DNA from: Symsagittifera roscoffensis
Lineage: Eukaryota; Xenacoelomorpha; Acoela; Convolutidae
Assembly: GCF_963678635.1 (NCBI RefSeq)
Contig: NC_087071.1
Location: 40,875,797-40,939,796 of the forward strand
DNA length: 64,000 bases
Reading direction: 5' to 3'
Shown: one piece after another, positions 1 to 10,971 of the stretch
Numbering within the stretch: position 1 is the stretch's first letter
Layout of the letters: every line of letters begins with the position of its first letter
Position numbers and translations under genes: made by a program
The notes under the pieces: generated by a model
What the model was told of the DNA's origin: nothing
Databases searched by the model: none
Seen by the model: only the letters and a program-made list of their open reading frames with translations

Positions 1-70
1 TCCTTTTGTTCCCTGCTCAGTAATTTTTATCGTTCAAACGTTATATTTGTTGGTTTGATAAAAGACGATT

Positions 71-529
71 CTAGCAGTTCGTAAAATCTTTGAACGAGAC
101 TCCTAGGACTTTTACCCTTGGATGTTTTTGGGCGAAAACTTTTTTGCCTTCCGCTCCTAAGACTAAGTACATGATTGATCTTACTTTTTTGTCGGCCTTA
201 TATCTCCTCATTCCTCCGAATTTTTGTTTCTCTTCTGCTAGCTTTTTCTCTTCTGCGTGTTCATAGACTCGCATTGTTTCTTTAATCCTGGCCTCCGTAG
301 CTTTCCTCTGTGGGTCAGTTTCTGACTCCTGGGCGCCTTCTAGGATCGGTAATGTCGTCTCTTCTTCCACTGGTTCTTTAAGATTGTCTATGTCTAGATT
401 TTCCTTCGCAATGATAGCCAGATGGAATTGGTCTATCCAATTGTTCCATTGGGTGGGAGGTTCTACCGCGTGGTTCGGCCAAAAGGCGGGTATTCCACGC
501 GGGTTCGAATCAGTTGTTGACTGCGCCAT
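71..529 (-). pseudogene. Gag N-terminal part of a Ty3/gypsy-type retrotransposon
   Basis: A 152-codon frame opens with MAQSTTDSNPRGIPAFWP and carries PPTQWNNWIDQF, followed by an acidic and charged linker and the block KKVRSIMYLVLGAEGKKVFA. This layout (Pro-Pro-x-x-Trp near the N-terminus, then a hydrophobic 'LYLxLGxEG' helix) is what I know from the Gag of many invertebrate Ty3/gypsy elements. The frame stops at 71. No protease or RT follows within the window, because the element runs off the left edge. It is unrelated in sequence to the large elements further right. Whether the stop at 71 is natural or a decay mutation cannot be told here. Confidence 0.6.
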
Positions 530-1071
530 AATAAAAATGTAGGGTTACCACTGGTAACTATTAGATCTAACTAAGATTAAAACAGAGTAAAAAATAATGT
601 GTGAAATGAAACTGACTGTAGTCTAAAAAAAGCAACTAGTGACTCGAAGTCCAATGGACTTCGTACAATAGACGTTAACTATAGTTGATTAGACAAAAAA
701 GGTCAAAGTTACTAAAATACTAAATCACAACACTGATCAATTTAAAATGGATTATAATCCTATTTTTGGTCAAATCTTTAAAATCTGTTTCAATCTCGAT
801 GACAATCAATTATGAAGGATTATAATCTGTTTTTTCCTAACTTATTCTGAAAGTTTCAAACACAGTGCAGTATGTTCAAAACATACCTGTTGATTTTGGC
901 TTGATACTCGTCGTTAGATCACATAAAACGAATTTTACTTTGGCTTAGAAAATATTTATCATGTTTTCAGTTTTTTTTCTCATAGATTTTATAGTTTCTC
1001 ATTTTTTTGTTGATCTTTATTTAATCGACCTAATCCATAGGCTTCCCTCGTCGATCTTTCAGCCTGTGACA
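530..1071 (-). other. Leader and candidate 5' LTR of the left-edge retrotransposon
   Basis: This is the stretch upstream of the gag start. Read on the minus strand, position 1071 starts with TGTCACAGGCTG, which looks like a TG... LTR start, and no coding frame follows until the gag ATG. A 15-bp perfect palindrome, GTTACCACTGGTAAC, lies at 543-557 just before gag. It contains TGGTAAC, which could belong to a primer-binding site. The LTR end and the second LTR are not visible, so the assignment is weak. Confidence 0.25.
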
Positions 1072-1097
1072 CCCCCTCCAGGTTAACACATAACAAA

Positions 1098-1768
1098 ATT
1101 TCAAACCAATCAAAATCGCTAAGCGTTTCTCTGGGCTAAATGTCATTCTCACAAAATCGAAGTCAATATTAACAGAAAATGTAATAAATCAGTGGAAAAA
1201 ATTCAAAAATATTACAAATTGCCGGTTACAACCGCATTACTATTTAGATAATCATCAAGATTAATGAGTTCAAAATTATAAGAATTTTTGAGTCTTGAAA
1301 ACGGATCTGCTTATTATCTAATCGGTCAATATTAACACCAATGGCCTGGATTTAATTGCTTACTTTGAGATTTTCGCGATTTACTTAGAAATTTTGAATA
1401 CTCAATTCTGATTGGCTGAGAGTAAGCTAAAATTTATTTCAATCATTCGGTCCTTCAAGCATGAGAGACGCCACCTGGACTGGAGGAGGGTTGAAAGTGA
1501 ACAGAGAAAGAAACGGGGAGGGTTCTCATGCTTGAAAGACCGAATGCTTGAAAAATTCAACCAATCAAAACCGCCAAGCGTTTCTATTGGCTAAATGCCA
1601 TTCTCACAAAATTGAAGTCAATATTAACAGAAAATGTACTAAATTAGTGGAAAATTAACAAAAATATTACAAATTGCTGGTTACAACCAATACTCAATTC
1701 GGATTGGCTGAAAGAAAGCTAAAATTAATTTCAAGCATTCGGTCTTTCAAGCATGAGGGACGCCACCA
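1098..1768. repeat. Duplicated two-module repeat
   Basis: Two modules each occur twice in the same orientation. Module a (CCAATCAAAA...GGTTACAACC) is at 1098-1231 and again at 1556-1690. Module b (AATACTCAATTC...GACGCCACC) is at 1397-1475 and again at 1688-1768. The copies are roughly 85-90% alike by eye. The arrangement suggests partial tandem duplication of a short non-autonomous transposon. No coding potential was seen. Confidence 0.6.
1437..1553. repeat. Inverted repeat, 29-nt arms
   Basis: The arm at 1437-1465 (TTTCAATCATTCGG...ATGAG) is nearly the exact reverse complement of 1525-1553, and a third, direct copy of the arm sits at 1729-1757. The loop is about 60 nt. It looks like a foldback or MITE terminus inside the duplicated repeat. 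Confidence 0.6.
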
Positions 1769-4700
1769 AAGAAACGGTTATTTAATTAAGAGTGATAAAA
1801 GTGATTAATTTTCTAAATTGAGTAGGCCTTGAGTAAAACAGAATTTGTTTCAAGTTTTGCAAATAAGTAGCTAAAACAAAGAGATTATAATCCATTATAA
1901 TCAGTTCCAATGATGTTTTAAAAGATTAGAACCCACTATAATGTATTTTAGTGGATTATTGTGTTTTTATGGAGGTAGCCGATCATGTTGACACTATAAC
2001 CGATTTCAAGGACTAACTTTGCGCAATAATGGGTTATAATGACAAATTTTTATTCAAAATTTTCATAATAAGCAATTGTTTTTATGAAATGGTGTGAGAT
2101 CCGATTCCATCGGGACAAAATTAACTGTATTGAAATTTTCTGATTTTTTTCGAATATCGATATTTGATTAATTTTTTTCAATCATATGAAAATTTTATGA
2201 CATACATTGTTTCCATAAAAAAACGTATAGTTTTTTGTGTGTTTTGTGCAAAAACACATAAAACACAGCAGAAAAAACTCATAGGTACAATCACCACAAT
2301 CTAACATTTGAACAAATGTGCATGTGTACTTCAGCACATTGTGAAATTAGTAGTATAAAAACTTAAATTATTTTGCATGATTCGTTTAATTTCTGTCATA
2401 CCTAAGTATACTTAATTCAAAAAAGTAAAGAACCATAGCAGTCTTTTTTTCGAAAGTTTCACATATTATCAAATTTTTTTTCCAATTTCAATGAAGAGAC
2501 ATAGGTGTCTTCTCGTTGCTCAAAAGTTGTCTAGTTTTGTAAGATGGGTAAAAAAATTACTCATTTTGTGATTCATGAAAACTGTCTGATTTGGTTTAGT
2601 TTACGGTTTCTTTCTATGAAATTGCAAGATTGAGGACCTTTTTAATTTTCGCTCAAATGTGCCGGTTTTGAAAATTGATAGAGAATACTTATCTATAGAA
2701 TTTTTGGACTTTCCCGGTCTATAAAACAGTTTTGCTTATTTAAGAGTTTTTAAGATTCATTCTAAAATATCTATGAAAAACATTTTTTTAGACAGTAACT
2801 TTACCTGTTCATGATAGCTTTTGAGTATAATCTCCAGATAGTTCTTATTTTCCTTCTCGAATTGTACATTTTCTGGTTTTTATTGAGGAAATCAAAAACC
2901 AGTTCACACGCACATTTTGTACGTCAAATTTTTAGGTAGTTTTTATTACCGGCTCTCGATAAAATCGTATATTAAAGTTACCTTAAAATGCTGACATTAA
3001 AAAAAAAAACTTTTACCCCACTTGCAATTGTAGTCGATAGCAAATAGAACTTATTTAGATAGATGGCAAATGGTTTTACTTACATTTTAAAAGTGTTTAA
3101 AATGGGTTCAATACAATTTACATGCAAACAGTATATGTTTTGTAACTTATTTTTATGTGATACTGTTTTGCAAGAGCTTACCAGCCTTTTTTAGGAGTGC
3201 GAAATCGAAGACCTGATATGGATCTCCCAAAACTAGCACTTTGGAATTCCTTCAGATCTACTTCGCGCTAGGTTAAGAAACAACAAGGTTACTGATACTC
3301 AGTTGATTCTGCATCGCAAGTATAATTTAACATGTACACCACTTTTCAAAACTCTTAGTTTCCACCAGAGTTTTTCTTCGCAAACCTTTATACAAAAAAT
3401 ACACTTCATATTTGTTTAATAAATGTTTTAACAAAATTTAAGTCTTAAAAATTCTACGCTTCTGATTGAAATCAAGAGTCATTTGCTTTCTGCTGCAAGT
3501 CAAAATCAGCACTGAAGTTTTCGAAACTCAACGAAATCTTCGTTGCTGACTTTGGCACTGAAGATGCTGGAAACTTTTCTCATCGTGGAAATCTATGCAC
3601 GTTCCATCTAGGTGGTTGATCTATTTTTGTGAAACTTTAGTTTCCAAATCCTCATCTTTCGCATCTACAACCGCTTTGCACAAACAAAATTTTAGTTGAA
3701 TTAATTTTTAAAAATATTATCATATAAAACAGCTCACAAATAAACTAGTTGTGCGAATGAACGATTCTCCCATTCTTGCCTCCATTTCTGTAATTTCAAA
3801 TGGTCATAAGGTTAATCATATTGATCATTATAATCTCAACAATAATATATATTTTTTGCTTATTAGTTCAGAGACTTTTTGGCGCGGTGTGAAATTTAAG
3901 TCGTTTGTGTTTCTTGAAAAAATCAAAAATTATTCGAATAAGTGATTACTAAATTTGTAATTTTTTCTTGGTACTTTTACTCCTTTTTTGCTCTGACTTA
4001 TAAGATATTTGATGAATATTTAAATCATATCTTGCGATTTTGTTTGAAGCATCATACCAGTGTGCTTTGTTCAATCCAGAGGACAAAACTAGTTAGCACT
4101 ACTGACTATTTTTTTGGGGAAGTTTACTTTTGAAATTTGTTGTTGGATAATACTTTTATTGATCACTTAACAAAAAATTTGACTTTTAGCGAATTTTAGT
4201 TTTAAAAATAGATTTTGAGAAACTTCAGAACACTCAGCTGGTTAGAAAATGTTATACTGATTTAGTTTTCTTGACTTAAAAAAAGTCTCAAAATTGCAAA
4301 AAAAAAAAATCTTTTTAAAATCAAAGAGCTCAAGGCCATACCTCTTTTTCTCGGAAGATGCCTCGGAAATTTGATTATTTTTTGTTATTTTTTCATGGTT
4401 TTTTTTCCAATTCCCTGGTAGCCAAGTTAATTTGTTCTCCAAGAAGCCAGAACTTTGCTAGTTTCAAGTCTCATTAGAGTATGTAGAACGAAACTAATCA
4501 AAACTATTATGGCAGATGTAGTTTTAAAAAGGTTTGTTCTTTTGAGCGTGCTTTCTTCAGACTTTCGTGGACTAGTTAATTATTTTTGCTTGTTTTTATC
4601 CGTATAATGATCCGGCTCAGTATTGTTAATTGGTTTTTGAGAAAATTTTTCCTGGTTTGCTGGTCTATGTTAAACCTATTCGAAAGAATTGAAGGACTGA

Positions 4701-5007
4701 TTTGCTAGATTTTCAATGAATTTACTATTTTATTAGTCTCATCCAATATCAAATTGAACAAAGTGTTTCATGTGAGTTCAATGGCACTATTCAGTATGAT
4801 GCCATAATTTTGTACCTTGTTAACAAACAAATAGGAATTACCAGTCAGTAATTAGGAATTTTCAATCGGTTCACTGAAGGTTGGATTTTTCTGATAGTTT
4901 TGTGCAAACATGCGTTAAAAGCCCTCTGACAAACCAGCTGAGCCCAACCAATCAGTATTGTACTAGAAACTCGAAACACCTGTTTGGAACAATTATTAAA
5001 CAACAAA
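1769..5007. other. Intergenic region, mostly unassigned
   Basis: No convincing gene was seen. At 1880-2040 there are several matches and near matches to the self-complementary decamer GATTATAATC, also seen at 750-835 and much more densely at 7300-8400. The rest is AT-rich with homopolymer runs. One short open stretch is listed separately at 3470-3619. Confidence 0.4.
3470..3619 (+). other. Possible short exon, unrecognised
   Basis: A 49-codon stop-to-stop frame has unusually protein-like composition for this AT-rich region (LNEIFVADFGTEDAGNF, then HRGNLCTFHLGG). A pyrimidine-rich stretch ending in AG at 3498-3499 and a GT at 3612 would delimit a 112-nt exon at 3500-3611. I do not recognise a domain and see no partner exon, so this may be chance or a gene relic. 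Confidence 0.15.
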
Positions 5008-6381
5008 ATGTCGGAAAATCGACTTAAACAAGCGCGTCTTTTCCTTTACCTTTTTTCTATTCTTTTAAACTTCTCTTTTTCAAGAATTGTGAAGCCTGTG
5101 AACAGTGATGAGGCAAAAATTGAACTCCAATCGGAGGCGCTTATAGTTAGCGGACTGTACAGCAAACCGAGGCCTTTCTACGCCAAGCTTACTTATTCAT
5201 CGCCCAAGTTTTTCTGTGGCGCTACTATTATTGAGGAGCAATTTGTCGTAACAGCTGCTCGTTGTGTTGATCATGTCGGTGGTAAGCTTCAAATTTACCT
5301 TTACATTAGAAAAAAATATATTTTTCAAAAAATTCAAATCTTCAAGTTTTTAAACGGTTCATAAATCTTCGTGGAATTGAATCACATCCCTGATTTAAAG
5401 GTTTTTAATGGAAACTATGATCTCAAGTTCGTTGTACTTTGCCTTAAATTTTATCGTGTGCTTGTTTAGTCTCTAATGTGACATTAGAAGTTGGACCGTT
5501 CTGGCAAGTAAGCCCTGAGACAGTGAAATATGCTGTGGAAGCCAAATTCATCTCATCTTCGTAAGTTTATTTGTACTTAATTTACAATTCTTAAATATAA
5601 AACGAATTTTCTCTTGTTTAGTTTGTTGGATTTTTTGGTTGGATTTGAAAGCATACTTTTCGACCGTTTTTTGTGAAATAAAAGATTGAATTTTTTCTTT
5701 TAATTATTCAATTCGAATCTATAATTTTTATTGTATATTTTATACATTTTTTCAGGTATGATTCGTTTATAGTGATCGAAATGATAAAATTTTTTAATTT
5801 GACAAACTTTTGAATTTAAGCTCAATTCGCCTTCAATTTTCAGGTACATTGGTGGTCCTAGGCCGCTTATGGACCTTGCCTTGCTCAAAACCGTTGAACC
5901 AATTCGAGATGCCAGAAACAAAATCATTCCGCTATGTACTCAAGTATCTCCAGAATCTGAACATCATTATAGAATGTTTGGCGCTGCAGGCATGGGATCA
6001 ACGTCAACGTCGGTCAATTTGTACCAGTTTTCGGTTGTTTTGCACGAAACATTCTTCTTTTTGTCAAAATACAAAACAAATTCTGAACACGAAATGTGCA
6101 GAGCGGATAACGTCTGTACGCGACCACGTTTCATTGAAGGAAGTATTTGTCATATGGACCAAGGAGGTCCTTTGTATAAATTCCATTGTGGGTCTCTTGT
6201 TCCAGAATGTCTGTACGGTGTTGCCAGTTATTGGATGACCAATCCCGGACTCAATAGCAATGAAACTTGTAACGGAGGAAGCTATTTTGCAAGTGTGCCC
6301 GTGTTTTATAATTGGATAAACTATCATTTGAGCAACTATGCAAATCGAGAAACTAAAAAACTAATTGAGATGGACTTATAG
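5008..6381 (+). CDS. Secreted trypsin-like serine protease homologue, predicted inactive
   Basis: Three exons, 5008-5281, 5470-5560 and 5844-6381 (GT-AG introns, phases 1 and 2), join to 300 residues, a normal length for a single-domain chymotrypsin-fold (S1) protein with a leader. Residues 1-25 form a signal peptide (LFLYLFSILLNFSFS core). The fold is shown by CGATIIEEQFVVTAARC (about 70-86), LMDLALLKT (130-138), a GAAGMGS turn (168) and CHMDQGGPL (224-232), ending in a typical C-terminal helix with YNWINYH. The catalytic His is Arg85 and the catalytic Ser is Gln228; only Asp132 is kept. It should therefore be a non-catalytic homologue. Such proteins often act as cofactors or binding proteins in extracellular cascades, but the role here is unknown. 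The ATG at 5008 is the first in frame; the open frame starts slightly upstream without an ATG. The three exons have no frame breaks, which argues against a decayed pseudogene. Confidence 0.8.
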
Positions 6382-6475
6382 GGTTTTGGGTGAATGTTAA
6401 GCCGATCTGATCTATTAGTCAATTAAGCTGTCAATTAACTGAGAAAGTAAAACAAACTAACAACAAGTGAAACGA

Positions 6476-6481
6476 AATAAA
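6476..6481 (+). promoter_or_regulatory. Polyadenylation signal AATAAA
   Basis: A canonical AATAAA lies 95 nt after the stop of the serine-protease homologue on the same strand, at a plausible distance for its mRNA 3' end. Confidence 0.5.
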
Positions 6482-7343
6482 AAGAACGGAGTTTGGTGAG
6501 GTAATTGCAATTAGGGGGAAAAATTAAAAATTTTGCAGTAATCAATTGCTCAACCACTAGCAAGCTTGTATTTTGTTTCTTTAAATTTCTCATTTGATCG
6601 ATAACTAAGTTCACTGTCTAGATCAGGGCCTATGAAATTAGACAATCAGCACTTTAGACGACAAGCAAACGGCCGTAAAGAAAGACACACAAATTGTTGT
6701 CTAAATTCCGTTATTTTCTGATCGTCTTATTTCCTGTCGTCTATGCTCCTAATCCCCGTCTAGATCAGACCTGTTGCTTGTCGTTCCCAAAGCTTTGTTT
6801 TGACTCGCGTAATTATAACTGACTGCAATATTTTTGTTTCTGTACATGACCTTTTAATTTATAAAATTATTTCAACTGTCTGCCTAATCAATTTCTTGTC
6901 CGTTTTCTTAAAATTCTTCTCGACACACAACTTAATCTGACATCTTGAATTTGAATTTAGTTACAGTTTAGAGAAAATTAATGAACTAACAAGCTGCATC
7001 AGGGTTACATCAAGGGTCTTATCGAGGCAAGAGGTTGTGGAAAGCCTTCGTGCATAGGATGTTACGCCTTGAAAATTGTACAAAAAAACCTTTGTCGCTA
7101 GCAAAAATTCAAAATAACTAAAAAAACACTCACTCTTATTTTAAAAGAGAGATAAAAAATTTGGTGAAGCCCAATATTTAAACCTTTGAAATTACCCAGT
7201 TCATCCCGCATCAGTACAACATAATCAAAAAAGATCGAACAGGTTTCTCCAGCTGTAATTGGGCTTCTAGTTTACGCGCATCCAAGTTCAGGCGTAAATA
7301 ATCGATTATAACGGATTTTTATGATAATTTATTGACAATTATA
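6482..7343. other. Intergenic, nothing certain
   Basis: No gene was recognised. A 38-codon stop-to-stop frame at 6985-7101 (plus) reads GYIKGLIEARGCGKPSCIGC and is oddly Cys-rich. It could be an exon scrap, but it has no supporting splice partner that I can identify. From about 7300 the sequence becomes rich in GATTATAATC-like motifs. Confidence 0.35.
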
Positions 7344-8208
7344 ATTGATTATAATTACCGAAATGAGGTGTTTAAAGGATTTGCTATTGATTATAATCGT
7401 GATACTTTCCAAGAGATTTTAATCGCTTATAATCGATTCTAATTGATTATAGTTCTTACAAGAAACTCTTAAAATCAATTATAAGCAATCATAATCGATT
7501 ATTCTCTTATTTTGCCGAAATTTGGTCAATTCAAAGTTATTTTCGAATTATATCTTATGGGTTTTTATTTTTGTGTCAATATGAAAATCTCTAAAAGAGA
7601 GATCTCTTGAAAACTTTGGTTCATTGAACACAAAATTTTACCACGAAACAAAATTTTCATTGAGATCCTTTCATATGAGTGGAAAAGTTCCCGCGGTAGA
7701 CGAAAAATAAATATACTGAATCAATCATAAAACTAAATCAATTTGCTGATGTTTGTTATTTAAAAAAGCTTAAAATATGCATTGATTATAATTACTAAAG
7801 TTAGGTGTTTAAAGGATCTATAATTGATTATTATCGTGATATTTTCCAAGAGATAATAATATCATAAAATCGATTATAATTGATTATAGTTCTGACAAAA
7901 AACCTTAGAATAAATTATAATCGATTATAATCTTTTATTTTGCCAAAATTTTGTCAATTTAAAGCTATATTCGAATTATATCTTATGGGTTAATATTTTT
8001 GAGTCAATAAAAAAATCTCTAAAAGTGAGATCTCTTGAACACTTTGGTTCATCTGAACACAAAGTTTTACCTCGAAACAAAAGTTTCATAGAGATCCTTT
8101 CATATTAGTGTGAAGATTTCCGCGGTAGATGAAAAATAAATCTTCTGAATCGATCGCGAACTTAAATCAATTTGCTGTTGTTTTCATGGTTAAAAAACTT
8201 AAAATATG
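7344..8208. repeat. Two tandem copies of a ~437-bp unit with TTATAATC palindromes
   Basis: 7344-7780 and 7781-8208 align end to end. Both start ATTGATTATAATTAC, both contain GAGATCTCTTGAA, a Ser-box-like CCGCGGTAGA and ATAAAT. Identity is about 80-85% by eye. Each unit begins with a cluster of GATTATAATC and related self-complementary decamers. No credible coding frame was found. Confidence 0.7.
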
Positions 8209-8426
8209 CATTTTAAACAACTCTTTTGGGGAAGAAATGAAAAAGAACCTTTTAAACTTGAAAAGATTGGAAAACTTTGAGAACATTTCTCGCATTTTTC
8301 ATAGGAACCAACGTCTACAAAAAGCATAAAATATGAGCCATTTAGATGCAAATTCGAAGACATAATGGACAAACAAAAGGGATTGTAATCAATTATAATT
8401 AATAATAATGGATTTTTGTGCAAAAA

Positions 8427-8554
8427 CAAGGCGGGGACGGCGCGACCAAGGCAGAGACGGCGCGGCTTTCCAGACCAAGGCGATGACGGCGCGAATTTCC
8501 AGACACAGGCGAACGCGGCGCGACTTTCCAGAACAAGGCCGAGACGGCGCGACC
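8427..8554. repeat. GC-rich minisatellite (~35-37-bp unit)
   Basis: Five copies of a core GACGGCGCGA are spaced by CTTTCCAGA-CCAAGGC-type filler, giving a period of about 35-37 bp (the first copy is shorter). One core is changed to ACGCGGCGCGA. The block is strongly GC-rich and CpG-rich inside a region that is roughly 70% AT. It is open in several frames on both strands, but that follows from its composition. Confidence 0.75.
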
Positions 8555-8707
8555 AATAAACAATTCCTCGAGACCGAGGTAGATACGGAGAGATTTTTTC
8601 CTTAACTTCAAAAAATTTGATCGATTATTAACGCTTGAAACTGGATGCGGGTAAGATGTCTTTGGTCTTTGTTTGATGTTTTTTCAGAATATAATTGGGA
8701 GTGGGTT

Positions 8708-9143
8708 CAGGGGCGGATTTAGGGGGGGGCGGGGGGGGGGGCGGACGCCCCCCCCTCAGGGATTCGACCCCCTGCCGACCCAAAGGGTCCCCCCTTTGAT
8801 ACTTTTTCAGAAATCCATTTTTGGCCGACCGACCCTAAAATTTTTCTAAAGGCGCCTTCGGCGCCAATATATACTAACTTTGAGGGGGAGCGCGCGCCAA
8901 AAAAACGCGATTTTTTTGTCAAAATTTTTCAAAAATTGCCTGAAAACGGCTTTTCTGACTGTTTTTTCAAAAATTTGCCTGCGGCGCAGAAAATTTTGCC
9001 AAAGTAGGGGCAAAACAGTGCTTTGGGAGAGCTCGAAAAATCAATTTGGTCGACCTAAAAAAAAAAAAAAAGGGTCGTCAAAATTTTGGAAAATTTTTTG
9101 AAAATCCGCCCCCCCCCTCGAGAAAATCCTAGATCCGCCCCTG
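8708..9143. mobile_element. hAT-type MITE with 8-bp target duplication
   Basis: The ends are CAGGGGCGGATTTAGG and, inverted, CAGGGGCGGATCTAGG (15 of 16 bases match). An identical 8-bp flank AGTGGGTT occurs at 8700-8707 and 9144-9151. An 8-bp target duplication with CAGGGGCGG-type ends is the signature of the hAT superfamily. The 436-bp interior has G and C homopolymer runs next to both ends, GGCGCCTTCGGCGCC, and no transposase, so it is non-autonomous. Confidence 0.9.
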
Positions 9144-9151
9144 AGTGGGTT

Positions 9152-9749
9152 CTATATTTTTAATTTTTGAGAGGCTTCAGAAAATTTTTTGCTTCTTCAA
9201 GAACTTTAGCAGTGGTACCACTGGAAATACAGCCTAGTAAACTGTGTTTCTGCGTTTTTCTCTAGTCTTTTTTCACCATACTTTAATATCTATAGCCTTC
9301 GAAAAACTCTATGGGGGGGGGGGGGGTTTTGATAACTGACCCAAATTTTTGGGTTTTTGTTTTGTCTTAATCTACACTCTCACATCTGGGGATTCGACTT
9401 CAATTAAAAAGATGGAATGGAAAAAGCTCCTCTGCATAAACAGCTACGCCCATTTGTTAAGTTGTTACACAAAAAGTAATGACCCTCAAAAAATTGAAAT
9501 TGTGATTTTTTTTACCGTTTTTCAGACTCTTTGACTTTTATCAAAAGCTACCCTCCCAAATCTGAAATTTTGGCTTAAATGGATAGAACGGGTTTTTACA
9601 ATCTCCGCTTTCTAGGCCCGTACACTCAATTTTTTGGCACACAAAAAGTTATGGCCTTCGGGAAAATCAAGTTTTTGTTTGTTTTTTGAACCCTAGTATT
9701 CAAAGATTACGGTTTTCACTGGCTTTTGAAAATGTGCTTCTGTAATTAG
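9152..9749. other. Unassigned; weak internal duplication
   Basis: A G-run lies at 9313-9326. Two related segments containing ACACAAAAAGT(T)ATG(A)CC, at about 9465 and 9635, suggest a diverged duplicated repeat. No gene was recognised. An open stretch at 9349-9534 has no domain signature. Confidence 0.35.
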
Positions 9750-10157
9750 AATGTGTATTTTCCATATAACTGCCGGAACAGCTGCTCTGCCCAAACTGTT
9801 TGAAAGATCAAAAGAAATGGTCTCTGAGCGAAATGCAGACATACCCAGTAAGTTGCTATTGGTTATTAACTCCCTTGAAAAACTTGAAACCTACTTTAGA
9901 ACATGGTTCTTTGTGTTCTACGGTTTTAAGAGAAGCTCGCCGCTGAGTGATAAGTATTAGTTAAATTACGCAATTAGAAAGACCGTTACATAATTTTTTC
10001 AGTTATTGCGACAACTTCCAGTGTAGGAAGGAACTCTGTCTTATGGATTGCTTTCACTTCCGAAGCAATAGCCTCAAAAGGAATCTCCATATGTTTTTAT
10101 CAGATTCATTTAATTCATTTTAAATATTTGCATGACATGAATAATCAACAGAATTAG
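9750..10157 (+). CDS. Host exons, possibly the end of a CUB-like domain
   Basis: Exon 9750-9847 is bounded by AG at 9748-9749 and a strong donor GTAAGT at 9848. It joins in phase 1 to an exon starting at 10003 after TTTTTTCAG. The joined reading gives HITAGTAALPKLFERSKEM, then TTSSVGRNSVLWIAFTSEA and SKGIS. The spacing of 'NS-V-L-x-I-x-F-x-S ... KG' resembles the last strands of a CUB domain, but the match is short and by eye. The 3' end is unclear: the frame stays open to a stop at 10155-10157, or a 65-bp intron (10093-10157) could lead to a different stop near 10188. The first exon could also start further left. This may be a separate gene or the upstream part of the FN3 gene. Confidence 0.35.
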
Positions 10158-10583
10158 CAACATGTTCAAGTACAAGAACGAAGACTTAGCCGAAAGACTC
10201 CCACCGCATCCCTATAATTACTCCACATTTGAATAAAATGGAAGGAACCCCCATTTATATCGAACTTAATAGGCGGCACAAGACACAAAACTCTTCAGTG
10301 GATAATAGAAGTAATAAGAACCCGTCACCTGATAAAATGAAGCAATTGCGAAAGTGAAGCCGTTCGCTGTTGCGTGGAAGAAAAAATTAAATTGACTAAA
10401 CGTAGCTCTATTTTGAGACAAAACAAAAGAACTTTTTCTCGCAATAGATAGATTTTAAAATTTCTGCTTTTTACCCCTCATAAGAGATATAATTAAAGCA
10501 AATATTATGAAAACTAAAAAAAGGCAATAAAACGCAAACGAGTTGAGAATGAAAACGATATTTAGCTTTTTCTCGCCGCCTTG
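10158..10583. other. Unassigned AT-rich spacer
   Basis: No gene or repeat was recognised. AATAAA occurs within 10526-10532 on the plus strand and could serve the preceding exons. Confidence 0.35.
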
Positions 10584-10971
10584 TGGAACCAGTTTAAAAC
10601 TAGTGTTTATATCCAATTTTTATTGATAAAACAATCTCTATAGATTACTTTTTACTAACCAATTATGATCCATAACTAATACTTACAATAATTTGAAAGG
10701 CTGAAACTATTCATAGTTTCAGCAACAGACCAGAGTTAATTTAACTAAGCAAACAGTTGCTCTTCTCCAGAACAGTTCGTGATATCTAACTCGCAAATAC
10801 CAGTTGGCACTAGACCCGTTGAAACAAGGAGATATAAGAGTAGGGTTAAGATCGGTATTATACTTAGAAGTTGCACGAACCTATCCGGCCGAAAATAAGA
10901 TAGCGTGATGAGCAGATGATGTATCTGATCTGGAATTACTCCATGGGTGAGCCACCACGGACATAAACTCA
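10584..10971 (+). mobile_element. Solo LTR of the large retroelement family
   Basis: 388 bp starting TGGAACCAGTTTAAAACTAG and ending AACTCA. It is colinear with the LTRs of copy B at 29907-30295 and 46859-47243. It contains the same TATA-like GATATAAGAG and the conserved GAAGTTGCACGAA and TCCGGCCGAAAATAAG blocks. CTTG occurs immediately before (10580-10583) and after (10972-10975), a 4-bp target duplication. This is the expected product of LTR-LTR recombination and fixes the LTR boundaries for the whole family. Confidence 0.92.

Noticed and set aside
8129..8329. 66-codon plus-strand frame
   Set aside because: Lies in the second unit of a tandem repeat. The first unit does not keep the frame.
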